Shown here: positions 7,633-15,445 of the stretch, piece after piece
Position numbering within the stretch: position 1 is the stretch's first letter
How the letters are laid out: each line of letters begins with the position of its first letter
Assembly: GCA_029237685.1 (NCBI GenBank)
Contig: JAQZBV010000033.1
Span: forward strand, 1 to 63,763
Reading direction: 5' to 3'
Source of the DNA: Cytophagaceae bacterium
GTDB lineage: Bacteria; Bacteroidota; Bacteroidia; Cytophagales; Cytophagaceae
DNA length: 63,763 nucleotides
Made by a program: the position numbers and the translations under genes
The notes under the pieces: model-generated
What the model was told of the DNA's origin: nothing
The model's database searches: none
Seen by the model: the letters and a program-made list of their open reading frames with translations, nothing else

Positions 7633-9480
7633 ATGTACAAAGTATACATCACTTCTTCGGGAATATTCCTACCCAACAAACCTATTTCTAATGTAGAGAT
7701 GGAAGATTATTTAGGAAAAATAAATGGGAAAAGCAGCGGCATAAAAGAGCGTATTCTGAAACAGAATGGTATTCAAAACAGGTATTATGCCCTTAATAAA
7801 AAACAGGAAAGTACACACTCCAATGCCCAAATGGCTGCTCTTGCTACAGAGCAAGCGATTGGAAGAAGCACGCTAAAGGGAAAAGATATTCAACTGTTGG
7901 CTACAGGGACCACGCAAGGCGACTTGCCCGTGCCGGGCTTTGCCAGCATGGTACACAGCAAACTGGATTTCTCCAACTGCGAAGTAGCAAGTTTTCAAAG
8001 CGTCTGCGCCAGCGGTATGATGGCGCTTAAAAATGCTTATGCGCAAATCAAATGCGGAGACAAACAAAATGCCATATGCGTAGGCAGTGAATTCCCTAGC
8101 CGTTTGTTTAAAAGTTCTCGTTTCGATGCACAACGAGTGAAGACCATCCCTTTCGATACTGAATTTCTTCGTTGGATGTTATCGGACGGTGCCGGGGCTT
8201 TTGTATTGGAAAACAAAAAATCTGTGACCGGTTTATCTCTTGCTGTAGATTGGATCGATTTAAAATCACATGCCAATGAATTTCCCTTGTGTATGTACAC
8301 AGGAAAAAATGACAACCAAGACGAAGAAGAAGCCACCTGGCTGGATTATCCGGATTATGAATCCGCTTCTAAGGCAGGAGCCATCAACCTCAAGCAGGAT
8401 GTACGATTGCTCGACCAGGTAGTAAAAACAGGCGTGGCACATTACTTCGAATTAATTGATCAAGGTAAAATCAAAGCCGATCAAGTGGATTGGTTGTGTT
8501 GCCATTATTCCTCCGAATATTTTAAGGAACCCATCAAAGAACTGATGAAAAAAGGAGGAGGAGAAATTGCTCCGGAAAAATGGTTCAGCAACCTGACCGC
8601 TAAAGGCAATACAGGATCCGCTTCTATTTACATCATGCTGGAAGAACTGATGTACTCAGGAAAATTAAAAGTGGGTGACAAAATACTTTGTATGGTACCT
8701 GAAAGCGGACGTTTCATTACTTCCTTTATGCAATTAACGGTAGAAGGTCAGGAAGAAAATAGTAAGACGTTAACAGACCATAAAATTGAATCTCCTGAAT
8801 TGATATTAGATAAGACAGATACTTCTGAATGGCTGGTCAGACAGCTGGCTCAGGTATGGATTGATTTTGAATCGCAGTTGTACAAAGTACCTATTGTCAA
8901 AAAAATACACGAGGGAAAATTAAGTATGCAAGATTATAAATTGTTACTTCATGATCTTCGCCAGCAAGTGATCGATGGTTCACAATGGATCTCCAGAGCG
9001 GCATCCAACATTGACATTGAACTATTTGAGTTGCGCTCTGCCTTCATCAAACATACCGCAGCAGAACATAAAGATTATCAAATGCTGGAAAAGAATTACA
9101 CCAATTTGGGAGAAGACCTGGCAGGTATTCGCAGCGGAGAGAAAAACATCGGCAGTGTGGCCTTAAGCTCCTTTATATTCCAACAAGCCAGCCAGCCCAA
9201 TCCCATAGACCTGTTGGGAGCGATGTTTATCATCGAGGGCATCGGCAAGCGCTTAGCGGCAGACTGGGGTACTATGATGCAAGCACAATTGAATTTGCAA
9301 GGCGATCAGGTTTCGTTTTTCATCTACCATGGCGAGGCCGATGAAAACCATTTCAAAAATCTCGAACAAGCGTTGAATCATCCGGGATTGAACATGGACC
9401 TGGCCAAGCGAATTGTAAAAACGGCAAAGACCACGGCGAAGCTTTACAAATTACAATTGGAAGAACTGGGTAACTACTAA
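7633..9480 (+). CDS. DarB/StlD-type KAS III fused to haem-oxygenase-like diiron domain
   Basis: A 615-aa two-domain protein. Residues 1 to about 370 are a ketoacyl synthase III with the catalytic triad Cys125 (SVCASGM), His291 (WLCCHYS) and Asn326 (AKGNTGSAS). This resembles the DarB/StlD ketosynthases that condense two acyl units to a cyclohexanedione in dialkylresorcinol and flexirubin synthesis. Residues of about 395-610 resemble haem-oxygenase-like iron-containing redox domains; candidate ligands are Glu413, Glu478-His479, Glu535 and His566/Glu568/Asp570/His573. It is tightly coupled to the upstream hydroxylase. No DarA-type aromatase/cyclase or DarC-like partner appears nearby, so the product is unknown. 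Confidence 0.85.
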   Translation: MYKVYITSSGIFLPNKPISNVEMEDYLGKINGKSSGIKERILKQNGIQNRYYALNKKQESTHSNAQMAALATEQAIGRSTLKGKDIQLLATGTTQGDLPVPGFASMVHSKLDFSNCEVASFQSVCASGMMALKNAYAQIKCGDKQNAICVGSEFPSRLFKSSRFDAQRVKTIPFDTEFLRWMLSDGAGAFVLENKKSVTGLSLAVDWIDLKSHANEFPLCMYTGKNDNQDEEEATWLDYPDYESASKAGAINLKQDVRLLDQVVKTGVAHYFELIDQGKIKADQVDWLCCHYSSEYFKEPIKELMKKGGGEIAPEKWFSNLTAKGNTGSASIYIMLEELMYSGKLKVGDKILCMVPESGRFITSFMQLTVEGQEENSKTLTDHKIESPELILDKTDTSEWLVRQLAQVWIDFESQLYKVPIVKKIHEGKLSMQDYKLLLHDLRQQVIDGSQWISRAASNIDIELFELRSAFIKHTAAEHKDYQMLEKNYTNLGEDLAGIRSGEKNIGSVALSSFIFQQASQPNPIDLLGAMFIIEGIGKRLAADWGTMMQAQLNLQGDQVSFFIYHGEADENHFKNLEQALNHPGLNMDLAKRIVKTAKTTAKLYKLQLEELGNY

Positions 9481-9603
9481 ATAAGAAATGAGAATGTGAG
9501 ATGAGAGAAGCAATACATCCTCATTCACATTTCTCATTTCTCATTTCTCATCTCACATTTCTCATCTCTCCTCATCTCTCATCTCTCCTAACCTATCATT
9601 TCC
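9481..9603. repeat. Intergenic word-repeat palindrome (ATGAGAAATG family)
   Basis: The stop codon of the ketosynthase runs directly into a purine arm (AGAAATGAGAATGTGAGATG). After a short spacer comes its pyrimidine complement, repeated many times (CATTTCTCATTTCTCATTTC, then CTCATCTCTC units), up to 10 bp before the next ATG. The same words recur at 31860 and 43342. It could fold into a long imperfect hairpin between the two cistrons. Confidence 0.8.
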
Positions 9604-10503
9604 ATGAACAAAGATCCAGAACTTCCATTCTCCGCGCACGACGAAAGAGATCCTAATCCCTGGCTGGCCATGTACCTCGACAGCAGCATTCCCATCAACG
9701 ATAAGACGAAGCTGAGTTTGATGCGCGACAACAATTCAACATCCGCACAATATCTTTTGCCATTGATTACCCTGTGGTCAAAGATCACCATGTTTCTGAT
9801 TCATTTGTTCAAATTTTTCTTTCCCAACCTCATCAACTCGTCTAAAATCCTTCATCGCATTTTAGCCTGGGGCTTGAAACGCTTTGTCAGTCCGGATGCA
9901 AACTTGCTTATATTCCGTCACTTTCACGTTGGGAGTGAAATCATGGAATTCATTTCCAAAAATATTCAGAACATTGAGATCACAACCAATCCTCTCAAAC
10001 CTCAAGACTTTGAAGCGGTCAAAGACGATTTGTTTTTAAAGCATGACCTCAATCTTTATAATTTTGTCATTCGCCTCAACTCCCAACTGCGCGAAAAAGA
10101 CATAGCCATCAAAGGAAAAAGCACGCTAGACCTCAGCATGATTACTGTCGATCAGTTCAATCATATTGAATTTCCCAAAACATGGACAAATATTCTGGAC
10201 TTACGCTCTTCGATTGAATTATTTACTCCGTTTTACCAACTCTTCTTAACCTCCAATGATTTTGTAAGGGCATCCAATTCCTTGCAATTGGATGAGACCA
10301 TCGGTATCTATACCTCACAGATTCTAAACACGCCTGCGCATTTGAGTCTGGTCAACAACAAACATCCTATGGTTCCGGAAACCACTTACAGTGCCGCCTA
10401 TCGACTGGTATTGCACGGGCTATCTGCGGAAACTTTACACCGCATCCTTGTGAATATGAAACTGAAACAACATGCAGATGGCATCATAACTCCTGCTCAT
10501 TAA
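9604..10503 (+). CDS. Conserved hypothetical protein of the lipid locus
   Basis: A 299-aa protein that I do not recognise with confidence. It has a hydrophobic segment at about residues 58-80 (LWSKITMFLIHLFKFFFPNLI), suggesting monotopic membrane association, and otherwise mixed helical sequence containing FRHFHVGSEIMEFI and a C-terminal HGLSAETLHRIL stretch. It follows the ketosynthase on the same strand after a repeat palindrome and probably belongs to the same locus. Scattered His and Glu residues (RHFHVGSEIMEFI, HIEFPKTW, AHLSLVNNKHP) could form a metal site, but this is speculation. Confidence 0.7.
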   Translation: MNKDPELPFSAHDERDPNPWLAMYLDSSIPINDKTKLSLMRDNNSTSAQYLLPLITLWSKITMFLIHLFKFFFPNLINSSKILHRILAWGLKRFVSPDANLLIFRHFHVGSEIMEFISKNIQNIEITTNPLKPQDFEAVKDDLFLKHDLNLYNFVIRLNSQLREKDIAIKGKSTLDLSMITVDQFNHIEFPKTWTNILDLRSSIELFTPFYQLFLTSNDFVRASNSLQLDETIGIYTSQILNTPAHLSLVNNKHPMVPETTYSAAYRLVLHGLSAETLHRILVNMKLKQHADGIITPAH

Positions 10504-10722
10504 TTCAAAAAGGCATTTTAAAGAAATTTTACTATATAACTTTTCCAAGATTATTTTAAAACTAACAATGACTCAATTTCGTCCAAATTTGATCAAATAA
10601 GTAATTTTGAATTGACAAAAGGGAACTTTAAGAATAAGACATTTCTCCTTTTGTCCATTTATCATGAACCAGCATGGAATAATGCCTGTTTTTATAGAAC
10701 GTACACTAAAACGTATAAGGTT

Positions 10723-11001
10723 ATGAACGATGCTCTTGCAGACAAACTCATTGAGTTGTTTAAGAATGCCCGAACTAAGCTTGATTCGATTGTAGAGGAT
10801 ATTCCAAGGTCTTCCGATCAAATAGGTTCTATGACAATAAGCCTGCTTAATAAAACGAAGATCGAATTGCGTAAGTACTCTACAGAAGTCACAGCCATGA
10901 TTTCAACCGCGAAAAAAAATGGTGTAGACATTACGAAAGCAGCCTATGATAAGATCACTAATGACGTAGAACTGATCATCAGTAAAGCGAAAAAAGGATA
11001 A
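10723..11001 (+). CDS. Small helical hypothetical protein
   Basis: A 92-aa protein starting MNDALADKLIELFKNARTK, predicted to be almost entirely helical with a heptad-like charge pattern and a lysine-rich C-terminus (SKAKKG). The open frame extends upstream to 10612, but the extra part looks like leader sequence, so I chose the ATG at 10723. It has its own strong terminator (11020-11059) and a 220-bp upstream gap, so it is probably a separate transcription unit. I do not recognise a family; soluble and cytoplasmic by appearance. Confidence 0.6.
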   Translation: MNDALADKLIELFKNARTKLDSIVEDIPRSSDQIGSMTISLLNKTKIELRKYSTEVTAMISTAKKNGVDITKAAYDKITNDVELIISKAKKG

Positions 11002-11019
11002 CATGATCCATTATGAAAT

Positions 11020-11059
11020 GAACAGCAAGTAACTTAGATCTACTTGCTGTTCATTTTTT
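11020..11059 (+). terminator. Strong intrinsic terminator
   Basis: GAACAGCAAGTA (11020-11031) and TACTTGCTGTTC (11041-11052) form a perfect 12-bp stem with a 9-nt loop, followed by ATTTTTTT. It lies 19 bp after the 92-aa gene. Confidence 0.9.
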
Positions 11060-11143
11060 TATTCCTCATAAAAACACACGATCTACTTCTTCCTGTTACA
11101 AAATCTCCTACCTTTAGCGGTGCCGTATTTTTATAACCGGGAC

Positions 11144-11767
11144 ATGTTATACATGGATAAAACGGAACAAGGCAATGCCGAACAGGATTTTGAACGCATC
11201 ATTGACAGTTATGTAAAAAATAAAATTGGGATATCGGATTCATTCCTTGACAGTACGCTAGCCGGTCATTTGAAAGACAATATCCTTCGATTGCATCAGC
11301 AGCAACTAATGACGGAAGCGTCAACAGGCAATCAGGAATTACGGATCGCCAACACCCAAGTCAGAGGTGATTCCATTTACTGGCTCGACCGTATGCACAA
11401 CGATCCCTATGAAAATGAATTCTTCGACCGCATGGATGCTTTTATAGCTTACCTGAACAGCAGTTGTTATACCGGAATTACCGGTTACGAATTTCATTAC
11501 ACCTTATACAAGCCAGGCACTTTTTATAAGCGTCACAAAGACCAGTTTGCGAATAACTCCAGTCGTCAGTTTTCCATTATCAGCTATTTAAATGAAAACT
11601 GGACCTCGGAAGACGGCGGACAGTTATTGATACAATTACCAGGATCGCAAGCATCCATTAGTCCTACTAATGGGAAAACGGTCTTTTTCAAAAGCAATGA
11701 ACTTGAACACGAGGTTTTGAACACCACAAAAAACAGAATGAGCATCACCGGCTGGCTCAAGAAATAA
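11144..11767 (+). CDS. 2OG-Fe(II) oxygenase, prolyl-4-hydroxylase type
   Basis: A 207-aa cytosolic dioxygenase. The HxD iron dyad is in YKRHKDQF, the distal His in ELEHEVL, and the 2-oxoglutarate-binding Arg in TKNRMSITGW. FHYTLYKPGTFYKRHKDQF and the DGGQLLIQLP segment match SM-20/P4H-like (PF13640) proteins. Substrates could be a protein side chain or a small molecule. A frame open to a GTG at 11120 exists; I chose the ATG at 11144 (11153 is also possible). It sits between the unknown protein genes and the RetSat-like flavoprotein, consistent with oxidative tailoring of the same product, but that is inference. Confidence 0.85.
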   Translation: MLYMDKTEQGNAEQDFERIIDSYVKNKIGISDSFLDSTLAGHLKDNILRLHQQQLMTEASTGNQELRIANTQVRGDSIYWLDRMHNDPYENEFFDRMDAFIAYLNSSCYTGITGYEFHYTLYKPGTFYKRHKDQFANNSSRQFSIISYLNENWTSEDGGQLLIQLPGSQASISPTNGKTVFFKSNELEHEVLNTTKNRMSITGWLKK

Positions 11768-11834
11768 GCCTATATCTTTATCGGGCATGCTGTTGTTCTT
11801 GCTCTTTTTACCTAACTTGTTCTTTTAATTTGGT

Positions 11835-13499
11835 ATGAAAGAGTTTGACACCATTGTAATTGGTTCAGGTGCAGGAGGACTAGCGGCAGCGCTTTGTCTG
11901 GCAAAAGCAGGGCAACGCGTTTTAGTTTTAGAACAACATTATGTACCAGGTGGATGGTGCCATAGTTTTCATTTGAAGGGACAGCGTTTCAGTCCCGGTG
12001 TACACTACATCGGATTAGTCGATGCCGGAGATTCTACCAATGATTTATACAGAGGCCTTGGTGTCGCGAACGATCTCGTATTTTTTCGCATGAACAAAAA
12101 CGCTTATGAACATTGCCACATCGGACAACATAAAATTGACATGCCGGCAGGGTTAAATAACCTGATAGAAAGCTTAAGCCTTCGGTTCCCTACAGAGCGA
12201 CGCAACATCAAAAAATACATTGAACTCGTTGATAAAGTAGGAAAAGAAATACAACTCATTCCCAAAATGCGTACGTTCTGGGATCATGTGCTGATTCCTT
12301 TTCGCACAAAAAACATGGGCAAATACAGTTTGTTCAGTTTGAAAAGAGTCATTGACTGGCACATCAAAGATCCCTTGTTGAAAAGTGTTTTAAATATCCA
12401 ATGCGGCGACTATGGCTTACCTCCATTCAAAGCGAGTTTTCCTGTGCATTGTGTATTAATGAATCACTACTCGGAAGGAGGTTACTATCCCATGGGTGGC
12501 GGCGGAGGTATTGTAAAAGCAATGACCAATGCATTAAAAAGACACGATGCAGAAATACGAATTAAACAAGAAGTCAAACGCATTGTCATTGAAAATAAAA
12601 TAGCTGTGGGGGTTGAGTTATCAGATGGTACCATCATCCGTGCGAAACAAATCATCTCCAATGCCGATCCTGCTAAGACTTACCTGAACATGGTAGGCAA
12701 AGAAAATTTAAGTGCCGGCTTGTTGAAAAAACTAGCGAAGACAAAATACTCCGTTACGTCCTTGATTCTATTTTTAACCCTGGATATGGATGTGAAAGCC
12801 GCGGGTCTTGATTCCGGTAACATCTGGTCATTGAAAAATGAAGACATTGATGACATTTACCATGACCTCAGCCAAAACAATCCTTCTGAGGGTACTGAAT
12901 TTCCAGCGGTCTTCATCAGTTGTACAACACTCAAAGATCCCGTGTCCTTCAACGGACGTTACCACAGTTTCGAAGTGGTTACGTTTATAGAATTTGATAG
13001 TTTCAAATGTTACGATGCATTAGACTACCACTCCCCTGCATACGAAGAGAATAAAAATAAAATCATTGCTAAGTTTCTCAACAACGTAGAGAAGGTCATT
13101 CCGGGAGCGAAGCAACACATCATCCAAGCAGAATTAGGCACGCCAAAAACCAATGAATATTTTGTACAAACCACCAATGGCAACGTGTATGGTACAGAAA
13201 AATCATTTACTCAAATCGGACCTTTTGCCTTTAAGACGAAATCAGAAATAAAAAACCTCTACCTCTGTGGTGCCAGTACCATGGCTCATGGTGTAACAGG
13301 AGCAAGTTACTCGGGCGTAGAAACAGCAGCCCAAATATTAAAGACCACCTCAGAAGCCTTGCTAAAAGACAAGGACAATCAGGAACTTCGCGTCTACGAT
13401 GCAGAAGACAGCACGGAATGGCCTGCCTGGATGACACAAAAGATTGAACTCAGAAAAAAACGCTTTAAAGATTTGAAAGAAGAAGTCGAAGAAGAGTAA
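11835..13499 (+). CDS. FAD-dependent oxidoreductase, RetSat/CrtI-like
   Basis: A 554-aa flavoprotein with an N-terminal dinucleotide-binding fold (IVIGSGAGGLAAALCLAKAGQRVLVLEQ, about residues 6-33), then PGGWCHSF and FSPGVHYIG. These are typical of all-trans-retinol 13,14-reductase and carotenoid isomerase/desaturase-like enzymes. A C-terminal FAD-contact segment LYLCGASTMAHGVTGASYSG is present. The C-terminus is a charged, lysine- and glutamate-rich tail. Family enzymes saturate, isomerise or desaturate polyene or isoprenoid chains. Next to a ketosynthase and a membrane hydroxylase, it supports a pigment- or lipid-type pathway; the exact substrate is unknown. Confidence 0.87.
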   Translation: MKEFDTIVIGSGAGGLAAALCLAKAGQRVLVLEQHYVPGGWCHSFHLKGQRFSPGVHYIGLVDAGDSTNDLYRGLGVANDLVFFRMNKNAYEHCHIGQHKIDMPAGLNNLIESLSLRFPTERRNIKKYIELVDKVGKEIQLIPKMRTFWDHVLIPFRTKNMGKYSLFSLKRVIDWHIKDPLLKSVLNIQCGDYGLPPFKASFPVHCVLMNHYSEGGYYPMGGGGGIVKAMTNALKRHDAEIRIKQEVKRIVIENKIAVGVELSDGTIIRAKQIISNADPAKTYLNMVGKENLSAGLLKKLAKTKYSVTSLILFLTLDMDVKAAGLDSGNIWSLKNEDIDDIYHDLSQNNPSEGTEFPAVFISCTTLKDPVSFNGRYHSFEVVTFIEFDSFKCYDALDYHSPAYEENKNKIIAKFLNNVEKVIPGAKQHIIQAELGTPKTNEYFVQTTNGNVYGTEKSFTQIGPFAFKTKSEIKNLYLCGASTMAHGVTGASYSGVETAAQILKTTSEALLKDKDNQELRVYDAEDSTEWPAWMTQKIELRKKRFKDLKEEVEEE

Positions 13500-13512
13500 A
13501 TAGGGAGAACGG

Positions 13513-13557
13513 CATGCTCTTTGAATTCATGAGAGCATGGTCATGACTACTTTTTTT
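13513..13557 (+). terminator. Possible terminator after RetSat-like gene
   Basis: CATGCTCT (13513-13520) pairs with AGAGCATG (13532-13539); a run of seven T starts 11 bp later. The separation makes it weaker than a classical intrinsic terminator. Confidence 0.4.
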
Positions 13558-13639
13558 ATAAGGTATTTTAGAATAAGGTAATAATTAATTTAGAGTTATT
13601 TTTTATTAAGATTATAGTTAGTCATTGCATGTAGATGCT

Positions 13640-13755
13640 TTGGGCGTGCCCCTGCGGGTCGGGCTATACGCTACAAGTCCTCGCTCGATCATATCTTGAT
13701 ACATTCACCATCTGATATTCTCGCTGTGGGCTTTCCGCTCCTATCCCTCACGCAG
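13640..13755 (+). repeat. GC-rich compound intergenic repeat, copy A
   Basis: The sequence starts GGGCGTGCCCC, continues with GGGTCGGGC and AAGTCCTCGCTCG, and ends with a block CTCGCTGTGGGCTTTCCGCT followed by CTATCCCTCACGCA. All four blocks recur in the same order in the reverse complement of 24301-24489, with different spacers; the last block of about 35 bp differs by one base. It carries no convincing ORF. It looks like a dispersed REP-like or retro-mobile element; I recall similar GGGCGTGCC...ATCCCTCACGC sequences in other Bacteroidota genomes (unverified). Confidence 0.75.
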
Positions 13756-13793
13756 TTTACAAACCCTCTCTTTCAGTCTTGTCTCGTTAAAAA

Positions 13794-13911
13794 AGAGCGA
13801 AGTATTTTTATCGATACTTCGCTCTCCACTCTGTTTCTCAGCACTGATCTTGTGGCGCCTTTTTCTTTTGTTTCTTTTTCTTTTGGGCAGCGCCAAAGAA
13901 AAGAAAAAGTC
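13794..13911. repeat. Strong hairpin plus T/C-rich inverted repeat, convergent gap
   Basis: AGAGCGAAGTAT (13794-13805) and ATACTTCGCTCT (13814-13825) give a perfect 12-bp stem with an 8-nt loop, preceded by AAAA. Then CTTTTTCTTTTG words face CAAAGAAAAGAAAAAG near 13911. Lying between the convergent flavoprotein and outer-membrane factor genes, the hairpin may end transcription from one or both sides. The remaining part of the 476-bp gap 13500-13975 is AT-rich without a gene. Confidence 0.6.
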
Positions 13912-13975
13912 TCGAATGGAAATCAAACTTATCATTATGCTAGACACTAATCACAATTGATCAGAACTACACATA

Positions 13976-15445
13976 TCACTTCCAACCACCACCCAACGCC
14001 TTATACAAATGAATATGCGTCAATGTACGTTGGTAATTAATATCCAGGAACTCTATTTGTGAACTCAGGTAATTTTGTTGCACCGTAATAATCTCTAAAT
14101 AGCTCGCTCTGTTATACGCAAACAAATCTTTAGAGGTGCTGACAGATCTTTCCAAAACTTTGACCTGTTCACTTTTCAACTCCTGCATCAGTTTATAGTT
14201 ATCCAATTGTTGTGTCAATTGATAGACCTCAATAAAAGATTTTACAATGGTCTTCTCATAATTCAGGTAGGCTTCCTGCTGTGCCGCCTTACTCAGCATC
14301 AAGTCCGCCTTCAATGCCCTTCTATTGATCAAAGGCAGCATCAGACCACCGGCAATATTGTAAGCGATGGAGGCTGGAGATTCAAACAAGAGTGCCGCAT
14401 TGAACGACTGATAACCCAGGTTGCCATTCAATGTTAAAGAAGGATAAAAAGCGGCTTTTGCAGCCTTTAAATCCGCGCGTTGCGCTCTTAACTCATACTC
14501 CGCCGCTTTGATGTCCGGTCTGTTAGCCAGCATATCCGAAGGAATACCTGTCACCGGTATTTTACTGATCTCCGTACTGGCTTGAAAGCTTGATCTCACG
14601 ATCGGTGCAGGGTAACGGCCCAATAAGAAATTCAACGTATTTTCTTCCTTAATAATAGACTGCTTCACATCCAATAACAATGTTTTAGCATTCAAGACCT
14701 GAGCAGAAAGCAATTCGATGGCCAATTCGTTAGACTTACCGGTTTCTTTCTGCGCTTCAACAATCGCCAAAGCACTTTCTTGCAACTTAATATTTTCCTC
14801 GATGATGTGAAGCTCCTGATCCAATACCATGAGGCTGTAATAGGTCGAACTTATTTCAGCAATCAAATTGGTGATCACTAAATTACGTCCTTGTTCACCC
14901 GCAAGAAAACGAGACAACGCCGCGCGCCTTTTGTTTTTCAAACGTCCCCATATATCTATTTCCCAGGAAGAATAAATGCCGGCATAATAATCCGGAATGG
15001 GATTAGGCAACTGTTGTTTATCATTCAGGTTCGGAGAAAATTTAGTATCATAGTTTCCTACTCCATCGATCGTATAATCGCCGTAACGACGTTGCCCGGC
15101 AGAAAGATTGATGCCTAAATTAGGCATGCGTATGCCTTTTGTAAATTGCACCCCTGCTCTGGTCTGCATGACTCTTTGATAAGCGATCTGAACATCAAAA
15201 TTATTCACCAATCCCGAATCAATCAATCGAACCAAATTGCTGTCTGTAAAAAATGTTTTCCATTTTTCCACAGAAGGCATGTTGGTCTGATTCGTACTAT
15301 CGATAGTTATAGAAGCATGGCCTTGATACTGCGCAGGCATTTGAATACCCGTTCGAAGTGCCTTCTCTTTTGTACTACAAGAAGAACACACCAACAATAA
15401 ACCAATGAGCACACCTACTACACCCTCTACAAAATAAGTTCTCAT
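13976..15445 (-). CDS. RND efflux outer-membrane lipoprotein (OprM/NodT family)
   Basis: A 489-aa TolC-type outer-membrane factor. The N-terminus is a lipoprotein signal with Cys near residue 23 (LVCSSCSTKE). The two OEP repeats begin near WKTFFTDSNLVRLIDSGLVNNFDVQIAYQRV and at the QQEAYLNYEKTIVKSFIEV region, with IPSDMLANRPDIKAAEYELRAQRADLKAAKAAFYPSL, the family hallmark. It forms the exit duct of the tripartite pump encoded upstream. The ATG overlaps the end of the RND gene by 4 bp, which points to translational coupling. Confidence 0.93.
   Translation of the reverse strand: MRTYFVEGVVGVLIGLLLVCSSCSTKEKALRTGIQMPAQYQGHASITIDSTNQTNMPSVEKWKTFFTDSNLVRLIDSGLVNNFDVQIAYQRVMQTRAGVQFTKGIRMPNLGINLSAGQRRYGDYTIDGVGNYDTKFSPNLNDKQQLPNPIPDYYAGIYSSWEIDIWGRLKNKRRAALSRFLAGEQGRNLVITNLIAEISSTYYSLMVLDQELHIIEENIKLQESALAIVEAQKETGKSNELAIELLSAQVLNAKTLLLDVKQSIIKEENTLNFLLGRYPAPIVRSSFQASTEISKIPVTGIPSDMLANRPDIKAAEYELRAQRADLKAAKAAFYPSLTLNGNLGYQSFNAALLFESPASIAYNIAGGLMLPLINRRALKADLMLSKAAQQEAYLNYEKTIVKSFIEVYQLTQQLDNYKLMQELKSEQVKVLERSVSTSKDLFAYNRASYLEIITVQQNYLSSQIEFLDINYQRTLTHIHLYKALGGGWK

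Noticed and set aside
13696-13950. 84-codon ORF across the compound repeat
   Set aside because: It spans a repeat element and a hairpin, has no start signal and no recognisable protein pattern.
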